Source of the DNA: Leptothrix cholodnii SP-6
GTDB lineage: Bacteria; Pseudomonadota; Gammaproteobacteria; Burkholderiales; Burkholderiaceae_C
Direction: 5' to 3'
DNA length: 64,000 nt
Assembly: GCF_000019785.1 (NCBI RefSeq)
Contig: NC_010524.1
Location: 4,142,001-4,206,000 of the forward strand
Every line of letters starts with the position of its first letter. Within the stretch, counting starts at the first letter, position 1. Position numbers and translations under genes: made by a program. Shown here piece by piece: positions 50,101 to 55,233 of the stretch. Under the pieces are notes generated by a model. That model searched no databases, was not told where the DNA came from, and saw only the letters and a list, made by a program, of their open reading frames with translations.

Positions 50101-53100
50101 CGAGGACAGCCTGTTCTCGTTCACCGTGCCGGCCGATGCATTTGCCGATGTCGACGTCGGGGACACCCGCGCCTACACCGCCACGCTCGCCGACGGCTCG
50201 GCGCTGCCGGCCTGGCTGAGCTTCGATGCGACAACTCGCACCTTCAGCGGCACGCCGGCCAATGGCGACGTGGGCACGCTCAGCGTCAAGGTCACGGCCA
50301 CCGACGGCAGCAACGCCTCCGCCGATGACAGCTTCGACATCGTCGTCGCCAACGTCAACGACGCGCCCACTGTCGCAAACCCGATCGCCGATCAGGCCGC
50401 GACCGAGGACTCGGCCTTCAGCTTCACCGTGCTGGCCGATGCATTTGCCGACGTCGATGTCGGGGACACCCGCGCCTACACCGCCACGCTCGCCGACGGC
50501 TCGGCGCTGCCGGCCTGGCTGAGCTTCGATGCCGCCACCCGCACCTTCAGCGGCACGCCGGCCAATGGCGACGTGGGCACGATCAGCGTCAAGGTCACGG
50601 CCACAGACGGCAGCAACGCCTCCGCCGATGACAGCTTCGACATCGTCGTCGCCAATGTCAACGACGCACCCACCGTCGCAAACCCGATCGCCGACCAGGC
50701 CGCTACCGAGGACTCGGCCTTCAGCTTCACCGTGCCAGCCGATGCGTTTGCCGATGTCGACGTCGGGGACACCCGCGCCTACACCGCCACGCTGGCCGAC
50801 GGCTCAGCGCTGCCCGCCTGGCTCAGCTTCAATCCGGCCACGCGCACCTTCAGCGGCACGCCGGCCAACGCCGACGTCGGCACGCTCAGCGTCAAGGTCA
50901 CGGCCACCGACGGTGCGCTGGCCTCCGCCGACGACAGCTTCGACATCGTCGTCGCCAACGTCAACGACGCGCCGACGCTCGCACATGCCATCGCCGACCA
51001 GGCCGCGACCGAGGACTCGGCCTTCAGCTTCACCGTGCCGGCCGATGTGTTTGCCGATGTCGACGTCGGGGACACCCGCGCCTACACCGCCACGCTCGCC
51101 GACGGCTCGGCGCTGCCGGCCTGGCTGAGCTTCGATGCGACAACTCGCACCTTCAGCGGCACGCCGGCCAATGGCGACGTGGGCACGATCAGCGTCAAGG
51201 TCACGGCCACCGACGGTGCGCTGGCCTCCGCCGACGACAGCTTCGACATCGTCGTCGCCAACGTCAACGACGCGCCGACGCTCGCACATGCCATCGCCGA
51301 CCAGGCCGCGACCGAGGACTCGGCCTTCAGCTTCACCGTGCCGGCCGATGCATTTGCCGATGTCGATGTCGGTGACTCCCGCAGCTACGCGGCCACGCTG
51401 GCCGACGGCTCGGCGCTGCCCGCGTGGCTGAGCTTCGATGCGGCCACGCGCACCTTCAGCGGCACGCCGGCCAACGCCGACGTCGGCACGCTCAGCGTCA
51501 AGGTCACGGCCACCGACGGTGCGCTGGCCTCCGCCGACGACAGCTTCGACATCGTCGTCGCCAACGTCAACGACGCGCCGACGCTCGCACATGCCATCGC
51601 CGACCAGGCCGCGACCGAGGACTCGGCCTTCAGCTTCACCGTGCCGGCCGATGCATTTGCCGATGTCGATGTCGGTGACTCCCGCAGCTACGCGGCCACG
51701 CTGGCCGACGGCTCGGCGCTGCCCGCGTGGCTGAGCTTCGATGCGGCCACGCGCACCTTCAGCGGCACGCCCGCCAACGCCGACGTCGGCACGATCAGCG
51801 TCAAGGTCACGGCCACCGACGGCAGCAACGCCTTCGCCGACGACAGCTTCGACATCGTCGTGGCCGACGTCAACGACGCACCCGCTGTCGCAAACCCGAT
51901 CGCCGATCAGGCCGCGACCGAGGACTCGGCCTTCAGCTTCACCGTGCCGGCCGATGTGTTCGCCGATGTCGATGTCGGTGACACCCGCAGCTACGTGGCC
52001 ACGCTGGCCGACGGCTCGGCGCTGCCGGCTTGGCTGAGCTTCAATCCGGCCACGCGCACGTTCAGCGGCACGCCGGCCAACGCCGATGTCGGCACGATCA
52101 GCGTCAAGGTCACGGCCACCGACGGCAGCAACGCCTCCGCCGATGACAGCTTCGACATCGTCGTGGCCGACGTCAACGACGCACCCGCTGTCGCAAACCC
52201 GATCGCCGACCAGGCCGCCACCGAGGACTCGCCGTTCTCGTTCACCGTGCCAGCCGATGCGTTTGCCGATGTCGACGTCGGTGACACCCGCAGCTACGCG
52301 GCCACGCTCGCCGACGGCTCGGCGCTGCCTGCGTGGCTGAGCTTCAACGCCGCCACGCGCACGTTCAGCGGCACGCCGGCCAACGCCGACGTCGGCACGA
52401 TCAGCGTCAAGTTCACGGCCACCGACGGCAGCAACGCCTCGGCCGACGACACCTTCGACATCGTCGTGGCCGACGTCAACGACGCGCCCACCTGGTCCGA
52501 CGTCGACACGGCCGCAACGGCAGCGCTCACGGCGCAGGACACGGCCGTTACCGGTGTGCTGCCGGCCGCGGGCGATACCGAGGGCGACACCCTTTCGTAC
52601 GGCAAAGCCGCCGATCCCGCGCATGGCAGCGTCACCGTCAGCGCCGACGGGCACTATGTCTACACGCCGTCTGCCGGTTTCCACGGCACCGATTCGTTCG
52701 AGGTCAGCGTCGACGACGGCCACGGCGGGCGCAGCACGCTGACGGTCCGTGTCACGGTGCTGCCGGCGCCCACGCTGGGCTTGCCGGCCGGGTCTGATCT
52801 CGGCAGTTCAAGCACCGACCGCATCACGTCGGCCGCGGTGATTACGCTCGACGGCGCAGCCGCGGCCGGCCAGACGCTGCGGCTCTACGGCCCGCAGGGT
52901 CAGCTGATCGCCACCGTGGCGACCGATGCGCAAGGTCGCTGGTCGGCGGACCGCATCGACCTGTCCGGCATGCAGGGGGATGACGCAGGCGCGGTCAAGG
53001 GTGCGGCAGGCCGCTACAGCTTCAGCGTGCGCATGGTGTTGCCGTCGGGCGTGGAAAGCGCGCCGACGCCGCTGACGGTGACACGCGAGATCCCGCTGGT

Positions 53101-53824
53101 GATCGAGGCCGCTGCGGCACCGGCGCCCGCGCCGATCCCCGAGGTTGCCGCGGCAGAACCGGCTGCAGCCCCGGCTGCGGCGCCACAACCGGCGTTCGAC
53201 TCGGCGCTGGTGAGCACACCGGTCACCGCACCGGTTGCCTCGTCGACCGAAGCGCCGCGAGCGAGCACGCCGCCGGTCACGGGCCGCGATGAATCGGTTG
53301 CGCCGCCACAGACCCCGACGCAGCGTTCGTCCGCCGACGGCGACATCTACACCCGCTCGAGCGGCTTCCAGGTGATGGTCACGCCCTCGAGCGAGCCGAG
53401 CCTGAAGCTGTTCAACGGCGTGCAGGACCAGGTCGTGCCGATGAACCGGCTGCTGATCGTGCAGGTGCCGGCCGATGCCTTCGTGCACACGGTGCTGGCC
53501 GAGACGGTGACGCTGAGCGCCAGCCGCGCCGACGGCACGCCGCTGCCGGCGTGGCTGAGCTTCGACAGCAGGTCGGGCAAGTTCGTGGGCGAGCCGCCTG
53601 CAGGCCAGGCGCAGGACCTGGCCATCCGCATCACGGCACGCGACACCCAGGGCCGCGAGGCGACGACGATGTTCCGCGTCAAGGTCACCGAGGCAGCCGG
53701 CAACGGCGTCAGCGGCCGGGCCAGCTTCAATCAGCAACTGGCTCGCGGCGAGGCGCTGGTCTTCAAGCCCGGTCAGCGCGCCTGGCAGGCCCAGCCGCGA
53801 CCGGCCGTGATGCGCCGGGGCTGA
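41129..53824 (+). CDS. Giant adhesin-like protein, 4231 residues (LEPR-like N-terminus, LVIVD block, Ig/cadherin-like repeat array)
   Basis: Starts MSSTPNNKSWKK, no Sec signal. Layout: a LEARLMFDAAA motif (24-34) of the LEPRxMFD type seen at the start of many giant repeat proteins; an EEFGHGIDH-containing segment (198-206); Ig/VCBS-like domains (about 430-830, with TDPDGSAAVARTVTITV); two CADG-like units (833-1034); a seven-unit LVIVD block (about 1168-1469); a cadherin-like domain (about 1755-1860); 19 tandem Ig/CADG units (1861-3783); and a Pro/Ala-rich linker with a last CADG-like unit and a C-terminus GRASFNQQLARGE. Asp-rich DVDVGD turns suggest Ca2+ binding. No RTX nonapeptides. A long extended surface adhesin or matrix protein, secreted by the neighbouring genes, is the likely role. 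Start ATG 41129; TTG 41123 is an alternative. Confidence 0.85.
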   Translation: MSSTPNNKSWKKHHTAPAPRAWALEARLMFDAAAVADAVHQLSAETDTHVLDLQASSAAQTTTASAVETTPHPIEGLFRIATAPGDVAPTLLASQAEAQRLLQEFAQRPDAREQLFALFNGNQAEPSAEWTRAADAYLAALRSGEVSIEVQLRSAADLKGNMGAFSVDGADGQPVIYLNADWVASGVATDALTRVLAEEFGHGIDHALNGSTDTTGDEGEAFAAVALNLGLDPTQQQRITAEDDHTSLVLDGHALTVELAGTAEVSVPFSEGYIGTVGTSTGKANNILNFSTLGITRASFFQDSTTGSFGGTQGNDLSGGIRLTLASGQVITINGAINWRDTAGSTLYAFGFIPDPATPNIAISYGSGQTYTITSSSNFGLETIGVTYSVADGSNVSGNAATSGLLTSLNTYLAEVQASAPGGPVTVTSLSTSDSTPTLGGTATLGANETLTVIVNGTTYTTSTGLTLGAGSTWSLTIPDAKLLANATYGVTATITNASGYTLTDTTSSELIVNTALPSNVAPTADAVSTSGTEDAASITVALSATDSDGTVASYTIATLPANGTLYTDAARTQAVLAGTPFSTSTLYFVPTAHWNGSTSFGYVATDDGGASSTSTTASITVSAVNDAPVVLDDAQTTAENTVLHASVVPATDVDAPPEIQDTGTLDFTIANRTFSFFGPETGSNEFNVNVGSGPTGFGSAAAMAAAFQAHPNYALLPYTIGVNAAGDGLQLDFKVSGNYGGRGLEKWGDGPSWLTTLREGQDLVYSVVTDVPAGQGTLSFNADGSYDFDPGTAFDDLAPGASRSTTFTYTATDPDGSAAVARTVTITVTGANDAPTVAASLADAAATQGTGFSHTVPAGAFADVDVGDTRSYTATLADGSALPAWLSFDAATRTFSGTPANADVGTISVKVTAFDGSSATADDTFDIVVTDVNDAPSVANPIADQAATEDSPFSFTVPANAFADVDVGDTRSYTATLADGAALPAWLSFDPATRTFSGTPANADVGTISVKVTATDSGQATADDTFDIVVANVNDTPVLADTPLALTVAEDAGTPVGAVGSLIGAFTGGSSDADTGAAKGIAITGADTSKGSWYYTTDGGANWQALGAVSATSARVLADDGNTRLYFKPAAHANGDVTAGLTFKAWDQNGGHANGTANVDTLGGAALIGGYNTPGTSFDVKLSADGTKAFVADTSGGLQVIDVSNPAAPTVLGSYGNASTYFLALSADGTKAYLGNEANDFLIVDISNPASPTLLGTLVTTGYAYEIALSTDGTKAYLADSASLKIIDITNPAAPALIGSFAEAGGGGAFFVTLSPDGTKAFVGNTSSGLQILDVSTPAAPTLLGTYDTPGTAYTVTLSADGTKAFVADMASGLQIIDVSNPAAPTLLGTYNTTGSAWDVRLSADGTKAYLADASSGLLIIDISNPSAPTLLGTYNTAGSAYGLTLSADETKAYVADGASGLQIISLTTSPTEFSTATDTIAVAITAVNDAPVATGNATLAAIAEDTPNPAGATVASLFGANFSDSTDQVSGGSSAHTLAGIAITGYTVDAAQGAWQYSTDSGAHWTSVPGIGAETGAFTLQAATLLRFLPAADYNGPAPTLTTRLIDSSTTVADAATLDASTHGGSTALSDATVALNSSVTAVNDAPLLTGDLAASVAVGNRYTITSGDLGYTDPDDGNADITFTVSALGNGSIEVDGTSATQFTGTQLAAGQVRFVHDGSNTTSASFSVRVEDGNEDSSTPADSTFNLIVTPVNVAPVITSHGGDATASVNYAENGSTAVTTFTATDADSGDTRTFSISGGADAALFDIGASTGALTFKASPDFEGTGDNSYDVTVKVADAAGAFDEQTLTVQVTNVNEAPTLVNAIADQAATEDSPFSFTVPADAFADVDVDVGDTRSYAATLADGSALPAWLSFDAATRTFSGTPANGDVGTISVKVTATDGSNASADDSFDIVVANVNDAPTVANPIADQAATEDSAFSFTVPADAFADVDVGDTRAYTATLADGSALPAWLSFNPATRTFSGTPANADVGTLSVKVTATDGALASADDSFDIVVANVNDAPTLAHAIADQAATEDSAFSFTVPADAFADVDVGDSRSYAATLADGSALPAWLSFDAATRTFSGTPANADVGTISVKVTATDGSNAFADDSFDIVVADVNDAPAVANPIADQAATEDSAFSFTVPADVFADVDVGDTRSYVATLADGSALPAWLSFNPATRTFSGTPANADVGTISVKVTATDGSNASADDSFDIVVADVNDAPAVANPIADQAATEDSPFSFTVPADAFADVDVGDTRSYAATLADGSALPAWLSFNAATRTFSGTPANADVGTISVKVTATDGALASADDSFDIVVANVNDAPTLVNAIADQAATEDSPFSLTVPADAFADVDVGDSRAYTATLADGSALPAWLSFDAATRTFSGTPANSDVGTISVKLTAFDGALASADDSFDIVVADVNDAPTLVNAIADQAATEDSPFSFTVPVDAFADVDVDVGDTRSYAATLADGSALPAWLSFDATTRTFSGTPANGDVGTISVKVTATDGSNVSADDSFDIVVANVNDAPTVANPIADQVATEDSLFSFTVPADAFADVDVGDSRSYAATLADGSALPAWLSFDATTRTFSGTPANADVGTISVKLTAFDGALVSADDSFDIVVANVNDAPTLAHAIADQAATEDSPFSLTVPADAFADVDVGDSRSYAATLADGSALPAWLSFDAATRTFSGTPANADVGTLSVKFTATDDSNASADDSFDIVVANVNDAPTLMNEIADQAATEDSPFSLTVPADAFADVDVGDSRSYAATLADGSALPAWLSFDAATRTFSGTPANGDVGTISVKVTATDGSNVSADDSFDIVVANVNDAPTVANPIADQAATEDSPFSFTVPADVFADVDVGDTRAYTATLADGSALPAWLSFDATTRTFSGTPANGDVGTLSVKVTATDGSNASADDSFDIVVANVNDAPTLMNEVADQAATEDSLFSFTVPADAFADVDVGDTRAYTATLADGSALPAWLSFDATTRTFSGTPANGDVGTLSVKVTATDGSNASADDSFDIVVANVNDAPTVANPIADQAATEDSAFSFTVLADAFADVDVGDTRAYTATLADGSALPAWLSFDAATRTFSGTPANGDVGTISVKVTATDGSNASADDSFDIVVANVNDAPTVANPIADQAATEDSAFSFTVPADAFADVDVGDTRAYTATLADGSALPAWLSFNPATRTFSGTPANADVGTLSVKVTATDGALASADDSFDIVVANVNDAPTLAHAIADQAATEDSAFSFTVPADVFADVDVGDTRAYTATLADGSALPAWLSFDATTRTFSGTPANGDVGTISVKVTATDGALASADDSFDIVVANVNDAPTLAHAIADQAATEDSAFSFTVPADAFADVDVGDSRSYAATLADGSALPAWLSFDAATRTFSGTPANADVGTLSVKVTATDGALASADDSFDIVVANVNDAPTLAHAIADQAATEDSAFSFTVPADAFADVDVGDSRSYAATLADGSALPAWLSFDAATRTFSGTPANADVGTISVKVTATDGSNAFADDSFDIVVADVNDAPAVANPIADQAATEDSAFSFTVPADVFADVDVGDTRSYVATLADGSALPAWLSFNPATRTFSGTPANADVGTISVKVTATDGSNASADDSFDIVVADVNDAPAVANPIADQAATEDSPFSFTVPADAFADVDVGDTRSYAATLADGSALPAWLSFNAATRTFSGTPANADVGTISVKFTATDGSNASADDTFDIVVADVNDAPTWSDVDTAATAALTAQDTAVTGVLPAAGDTEGDTLSYGKAADPAHGSVTVSADGHYVYTPSAGFHGTDSFEVSVDDGHGGRSTLTVRVTVLPAPTLGLPAGSDLGSSSTDRITSAAVITLDGAAAAGQTLRLYGPQGQLIATVATDAQGRWSADRIDLSGMQGDDAGAVKGAAGRYSFSVRMVLPSGVESAPTPLTVTREIPLVIEAAAAPAPAPIPEVAAAEPAAAPAAAPQPAFDSALVSTPVTAPVASSTEAPRASTPPVTGRDESVAPPQTPTQRSSADGDIYTRSSGFQVMVTPSSEPSLKLFNGVQDQVVPMNRLLIVQVPADAFVHTVLAETVTLSASRADGTPLPAWLSFDSRSGKFVGEPPAGQAQDLAIRITARDTQGREATTMFRVKVTEAAGNGVSGRASFNQQLARGEALVFKPGQRAWQAQPRPAVMRRG
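43625..44230 (+). repeat. Two isolated CADG/Ig-like units upstream of the main array
   Basis: Two 303-base units (43625-43927 and 43928-44230) encoding the same 101-residue pattern as the main array (NDAP, ADQAATED, SFTVPA.AFADVDVGDTRSYTATL, LPAWLSFD.ATRTFSGTPANADVGTISVKV). They are more diverged from the main array (TQGTGFSHTVPAG, FDGSSATADDTFDIVVTD). They are separated from the main array by the LVIVD block and other domains. Confidence 0.9.
44630..45540 (+). repeat. LVIVD repeat block, seven units
   Basis: Seven tandem units of about 43 residues, each with LSADGTKAFVADxxSGLQIIDVSNPAAPTLLGTY or a close variant, ending IISLTTSP. This is the LVIVD/beta-propeller-type pattern, and seven blades is the number of a closed propeller. 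Base composition is less GC-rich than the Ig array, with more A/T at third positions (for example TACAACACGCC, GACTGGATCGG), and two G-runs (8 G at 44617-44624 just before it, 9 G at 45043-45051 inside) are present. Confidence 0.85.
46709..52477 (+). repeat. Main tandem array, 19 units of about 303 bases
   Basis: Unit starts (first base of the Asn codon of the NDAP/NEAP motif): 46709, 47018, 47321, 47624, 47927, 48230, 48533, 48842, 49145, 49448, 49751, 50054, 50357, 50660, 50963, 51266, 51569, 51872, 52175. Units 1 and 7 carry an extra Asp-Val (DVDVDV) and are 309 bases. Each unit encodes about 101 residues of Ig/CADG type. Units differ at a limited set of positions (SPF/SAF/SLF, DTRAYTA/DTRSYAA/DSRSYAA, FDAATRTF/FNPATRTF/FDATTRTF), showing mixing between copies. 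Units 2-5 and 14-19 share long near-identical stretches. Confidence 0.95.
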
Positions 53825-53867
53825 ACGGGCGCGAACTGAAAGCAGAGTCGCAGCTCGGTATCAGTTC

Positions 53868-53894
53868 GAGCGATTGCGCCGTGCGCAATCGCTC
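53868..53894 (+). repeat. Perfect 12-bp hairpin between the adhesin and the HlyD-like gene
   Basis: GAGCGATTGCGC (53868-53879) and GCGCAATCGCTC (53883-53894) are exact inverted repeats with a 3-base loop. It starts 44 bases after the adhesin stop and ends 12 bases before the ATG at 53907. No T-run follows, so it is not a normal intrinsic terminator on either strand. It may slow or process the transcript or set the ratio of adhesin to exporter. Confidence 0.7.
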
Positions 53895-53906
53895 TACGCT
53901 GTGGGC

Positions 53907-55232
53907 ATGATTCCCGATGCCGATGCGCTGCTCGCGCTGTTGCAGACCACCCGCTCGGCGGCCACGCCGGCCGAGCGGCAGTTCGTGTTGCTCAACCGCA
54001 CGCGCGAGGCCGTGCCCTATCACGCCGCCGTGTCGTGGCAGGCCCGATCGGGCCTGCTGCTGCACTCGGGCGTCAGCAGCGTCGACGGCCAGGGCCCCTA
54101 CGGGCTGTGGCTGAAGCGGCTGGCGCGTGGGTTGGCACGCCGCCCGGCCGGGCTGGTCGACGCCGCCGATGTGGACGCCGCCGTGGCCGAGGAATGGCCG
54201 CAATGGTGGCCGCCGCACCTGCTGTGGCTGCCCGCCGGTGCGGCCGATGGCACCGACCTGCTGCTGGTGCGCGAGGTGGCCTGGCGCGAGGCCGAACAGC
54301 AGGGCCTGGCGCAATGGGCCGATCTGTGGCGGCTGGCCGACCAGGCGGCGGCCGGCTCGCGGCGGCGTCGGGTATTCGATCCCGGTGCGTTGTGGCTGGC
54401 CTTGCGCCGGCCCGGTCGCGCCGGCCGGATCGGCAGGAAGCGCTGGATCGCGCTCGCGCTGCTGTTGCTGACGCTGCTGCCGGTGCGCCAGAGCCTGCGC
54501 GCGCCGGGCGAGCTGGTGCCGCGTGAGCCGACCGTGGTGCGCGCGGCGATCGAAGGCACGGTGCGGCGCCTGGTGGTCGAACCGAATCAGGTCGTGCAGG
54601 CCGGCCAGGTGCTGGCCGAGCTGGACGACGACGCCTTCGCCAGCCGGCTGCAGGTGGCGCGGCAGGCGCTGGGCACGGCTGAAGCCGAGTGGCGCCAGAC
54701 CCATCAGCAGGCGCTGGTCGATCCACGCGCCAAGGCGCAGCTGCCGATCGTGCAAGGCAAGCTCGGCGAGCGCCAGACCGAGCTGCGTTACCTCGAACAG
54801 CAGATGCAGCGCACCGCGCTGGTGGCGCCGCACGCTGGTGTGGTGCTGGTCGACGACGCCGGCAGCTGGGCCGGCCGCACGGTGCAGGCCGGCGAGGCGC
54901 TGCTGCGCCTGGCGCAGCCGCAGGACCAGGAGCTCGAAGCCTGGCTCGCGGTGGGCGACGCGATCGAGCTGGCCGACGGCAGCGCGATGAACCTGCACCT
55001 GTCGAGCCGACCGGCCGATCCGGTCGCGGCGACGTTGCGGCTCTACGCCTTCGAGGCCGAACACCGACCCGACGGCACGCTGGCCTACCGCCTGCGCGGC
55101 ACCCTCGCCGCACCCGCCAGCGAGCGGCTGGGCGCGCGCGGCACGGTGCGCATCGACGGGCCGCAGGTGCCGCTGATCTACGCCGTGCTGCGCCGGCCGC
55201 TGGCTGCGCTGCGTGAAATGACGGGTTGGTGA
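53907..55232 (+). CDS. HlyD-like adaptor with an extra N-terminal (GAF-like) domain
   Basis: A 441-residue protein. Residues 1-160 form a cytoplasmic domain that looks GAF-like (LLNRTREAVPYHAAVSWQARSGLLLHSGVSSV; LLWLPAGAADGTDLLLVREVAW), though the match is by eye. One membrane helix lies near residues 176-194 (WIALALLLLTLLPV), then a periplasmic adaptor with lipoyl halves (AAIEGTVRRLVVEPNQVVQAGQVLAELDDDAF and ALVAPHAGVVLVDDAGSWAG) and a short hairpin. The ATG at 53907 is preferred because it follows the hairpin; the open frame extends upstream through the hairpin to a TTG at 53874. The gene ends one base before the M50-type gene, so the two are coupled. Confidence 0.75.
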   Translation: MIPDADALLALLQTTRSAATPAERQFVLLNRTREAVPYHAAVSWQARSGLLLHSGVSSVDGQGPYGLWLKRLARGLARRPAGLVDAADVDAAVAEEWPQWWPPHLLWLPAGAADGTDLLLVREVAWREAEQQGLAQWADLWRLADQAAAGSRRRRVFDPGALWLALRRPGRAGRIGRKRWIALALLLLTLLPVRQSLRAPGELVPREPTVVRAAIEGTVRRLVVEPNQVVQAGQVLAELDDDAFASRLQVARQALGTAEAEWRQTHQQALVDPRAKAQLPIVQGKLGERQTELRYLEQQMQRTALVAPHAGVVLVDDAGSWAGRTVQAGEALLRLAQPQDQELEAWLAVGDAIELADGSAMNLHLSSRPADPVAATLRLYAFEAEHRPDGTLAYRLRGTLAAPASERLGARGTVRIDGPQVPLIYAVLRRPLAALREMTGW

Positions 55233-55233
55233 G

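Noticed and set aside
46709..52477. Could be mistaken for a CRISPR-like or satellite repeat array
   Set aside because: Units are about 303 bases, in frame, and encode an Ig/CADG domain; there are no short identical repeats with unique spacers and no cas genes.
50804..52723. A 639-residue minus-strand open frame (and a similar one at 47162-49168) across the repeat array
   Set aside because: They lie antisense to the array, are open only because the repeats are GC-rich with a stop-poor reverse frame, and read as low-complexity RGGRRAAEGA-like text with no domain.
53874..53906. An N-terminal extension (TTG start at 53874) of the HlyD-like protein
   Set aside because: It would be translated from inside a 12-bp hairpin and has no ribosome binding site; ATG at 53907 follows the hairpin.
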